Assembly (NCBI GenBank): GCA_016874945.1
Contig: VGSO01000151.1
Location: forward strand, 1-7,104
Direction of reading: 5' to 3'
Length of the DNA stretch: 7,104 nt
Origin: Deltaproteobacteria bacterium
GTDB lineage: Bacteria > Desulfobacterota > Desulfobaccia > Desulfobaccales > 0-14-0-80-60-11
The position numbers and the translations under genes are program-made. Below, in pieces: positions 6,318-7,104 of the stretch (its first letter is position 1; every line of letters starts with the position of its first letter). Below the pieces are notes generated by a model, which made no database searches, was not told the origin of the DNA, and saw only the letters and a list, made by a program, of their open reading frames with translations.

Positions 6318-6421
6318 GCGGTTTGGCGGTTCAGCGGTTTGGCGGTTTAGCAGTTAGCGGTTTGGCGGTTTGCTGCTTGGCTAAATGCTAACCCAGTAAG
6401 CCGCCAAAACGCCAATCGCTA
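6318..6421. repeat. Octad array GCGGTTTG with a partial inverted arm, upstream of livH
   Basis: The units are GCGGTTTG, GCGGTTCA, GCGGTTTG, GCGGTTTA, a 7-bp GCAGTTA, then GCGGTTTG twice (6318-6372). A degenerate stretch follows, then an inverted arm with CCGCCAAAACGCC at about 6401-6413, ending at the stop codon (6419-6421) of the split gene. The period is 8 bp, not the 7 bp seen between the other liv genes. Confidence 0.75.
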
Positions 6422-6914
6422 ATTCTGCCTAACCGAAGATATAAGTGCATTCAAAGATCGGCCTAAATCTTCCAAAAGAGGTAACATGAGATTGGCATCG
6501 GCTTCGGACAGGTAATCGAGGCTACGGGCGATACTGACTTGAGTTTCCACTTCCCCCAATGACCCCCTGGCGTTGCCCAAAAATTGTTTAAATTCTCCTT
6601 TGGTAGCCCTTCCCCGTCCTTCGGCGATATTGCTGGGTATTGATACTGCCGCCCGGCGAAGTTGGGCGGTCAGGCCGAAAATTTCTTCCTTGGGGAACCT
6701 TTGGGTGACAAGATAAATTTCTTTAACTAGGAGGCTCTTGCAAAAATTTAGCAAAACCGGTCCCGGCTTCTATTCCCCCTCCCCACTGGGGGAGGGGGCT
6801 AGGGGGAGGGAACCGACCCAATATCGTTGATTCCGCTTTTGGCCATGACTTTTGCAAGAGGCTCTAGTTCATGGCTTTATTCCAGACCAACAGATCCTTG
6901 TAAATCTTGGCCAT
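6419..6914 (-). pseudogene. Four-helix-bundle protein (S23/IVP-like), interrupted by a MITE-like insertion
   Basis: The 5' part (6914-6867) encodes MAKIYKDLLVWNKAMN and then meets a TAG (6864-6866). The 3' part from 6730 continues LVKEIYLVTQRFPKEEIFGL, then RRAAVSIPSNIAEGRGR and SLGEVETQVSIARSLDYL. These are the conserved segments of the 23S-rRNA intervening-sequence protein/four-helix-bundle family (PF05635, TIGR02436). Removing 6731-6866 restores one continuous 119-aa protein reading KAMN-LVKEIY, the family's normal sequence and length. As it stands, the downstream part could only start at a TTG inside the insert (6754), giving a 111-aa product MLNFCKSLLVKE without the native N-terminus or a clear ribosome-binding site. 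A G-rich stretch (GGGGGG) precedes the original ATG. The molecular role of the family is poorly known. No sign of further decay is seen, so the disruption looks recent. Confidence 0.85.
6731..6866. mobile_element. MITE-like insertion with ~15-bp terminal inverted repeats
   Basis: The insert of about 136 bp has no coding capacity. The left end GAGGCTCTTGCAAAA (6731-6745) and the right end TTTTGCAAGAGGCTC (6850-6864) are inverted repeats matching at 14 of 15 positions. CTAG occurs at both edges (6727-6730 and 6864-6867), which could be a target duplication; it fits the YTAR target of the IS5 group, but that family link is inference. The centre holds a perfect 10-bp hairpin, CCCCCTCCCC (6775-6784), loop ACTG, GGGGAGGGGG (6789-6798), of a C/G-run type common between genes. 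With no transposase inside, it would need an autonomous element elsewhere. It splits the four-helix-bundle gene after codon 16. Confidence 0.8.
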
Positions 6915-6935
6915 TTTTCCCCCCACCCACATTTA

Positions 6936-7025
6936 GCGGTTTAGCGGTTCGGCGGGTCGGCGGGTTAGCAAGTATCGAAGGCCTAAGCGCTGTTTAACCG
7001 CTAAACCGCCAAACCGCTGAACCGC
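6936..7025. repeat. Inverted octad array downstream of the partial binding-protein gene
   Basis: The left arm has GCGGTTTA, GCGGTTCG, GCGGGTCG and GCGGGTTA (6936-6967). The right arm has TTAACCGC, TAAACCGC, CAAACCGC and TGAACCGC (6994-7025). The arms are complementary at roughly 26 of 33 positions, several of the mismatches being G-U compatible in RNA, with a loop of about 26 nt. It lies between the stop at 7033 and the split gene. No T-run follows on the minus strand. Confidence 0.75.
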
Positions 7026-7032
7026 TCTTATA

Positions 7033-7104
7033 TCAATCCAGCAGCTTGAAGTCGCCCTTCTCGATCTTCACCATCACGAAGGCCGCAGGAGTGAGGCCGT
7101 TGTG
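7033..7104 (-). CDS. C-terminal end of a probable second ABC substrate-binding protein (partial)
   Basis: An open frame enters from the window edge and ends at TGA (7033-7035). The 23 residues read HNGLTPAAFVMVKIEKGDFK, then LLD. A short basic and acidic end of the type V-KIEKGDFKL is usual for Leu/Ile/Val-type binding proteins (compare QNGKWVKVK at the end of the complete binding protein here), and the position just ahead of livH fits. The fragment is too short for firm assignment. If correct, the locus has binding proteins on both sides of the membrane and ATPase genes. Confidence 0.55.
   Translation of the reverse strand, partial: HNGLTPAAFVMVKIEKGDFKLLD

Noticed and set aside
6419..6754. 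Intact 111-aa four-helix-bundle gene starting at TTG 6754
   Set aside because: The first residues (MLNFCKSL) are encoded by the insert's terminal repeat. The true N-terminal codons are found at 6914-6867, so this is the 3' part of a broken gene.
6318..7025. Repeat arrays as a possible CRISPR
   Set aside because: Units are 7-8 bp, directly abutting and degenerate, with no unique spacers of 25-40 bp and no cas genes.

Overview
The window is about 60% GC. It carries a branched-chain (hydrophobic) amino-acid ABC uptake locus of the LivHMGF type, read entirely from the minus strand. The gene set, the adjacent phenylacetate-CoA-ligase-family gene and the repeat-filled spacers would suit an anaerobic or syntrophic deltaproteobacterium (Desulfobacterota). 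That placement is inference from style and gene content, because no marker gene is present.

In transcription order (high to low coordinates) the layout is as follows. The last 23 codons of a protein that looks like a substrate-binding protein sit at 7104-7033. Next is a four-helix-bundle (S23/IVP-like) gene at 6914-6419, split by a MITE-like insert of about 136 bp. Then come livH (6314-5445), livM (5322-4342), livG (4252-3488) and livF (3440-2703), followed by a PaaK-like adenylate-forming enzyme with an altered active site (2620-1358). An AT-rich gap follows, and last is a complete periplasmic substrate-binding protein (1176-52). Together the binding protein(s), two permeases and two ATPases would form one importer. 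The PaaK-like protein could act on an imported or related carboxylate, but its catalytic motifs are degenerate.

The most unusual property is the spacers. Liv genes are normally packed with little or no gap, but here most boundaries hold short tandem arrays: 7-bp units between the liv genes and after the last binding protein, and 8-bp units around the split gene. In the heptad arrays the stop codon of the upstream gene falls in, or straddles the edge of, a terminal unit. Several arrays have inverted arms that can fold into long hairpins, and two further small perfect hairpins with a shared core sit directly in front of livM. Clear Shine-Dalgarno sequences are seen only for the PaaK-like gene and the binding protein. 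A possible G-rich one precedes the split gene.

I found no RNA gene, CRISPR array or origin. I do not see a wholly new multi-gene system. The points most worth checking are the repeat architecture, the recent-looking insertion and the degenerate ligase.
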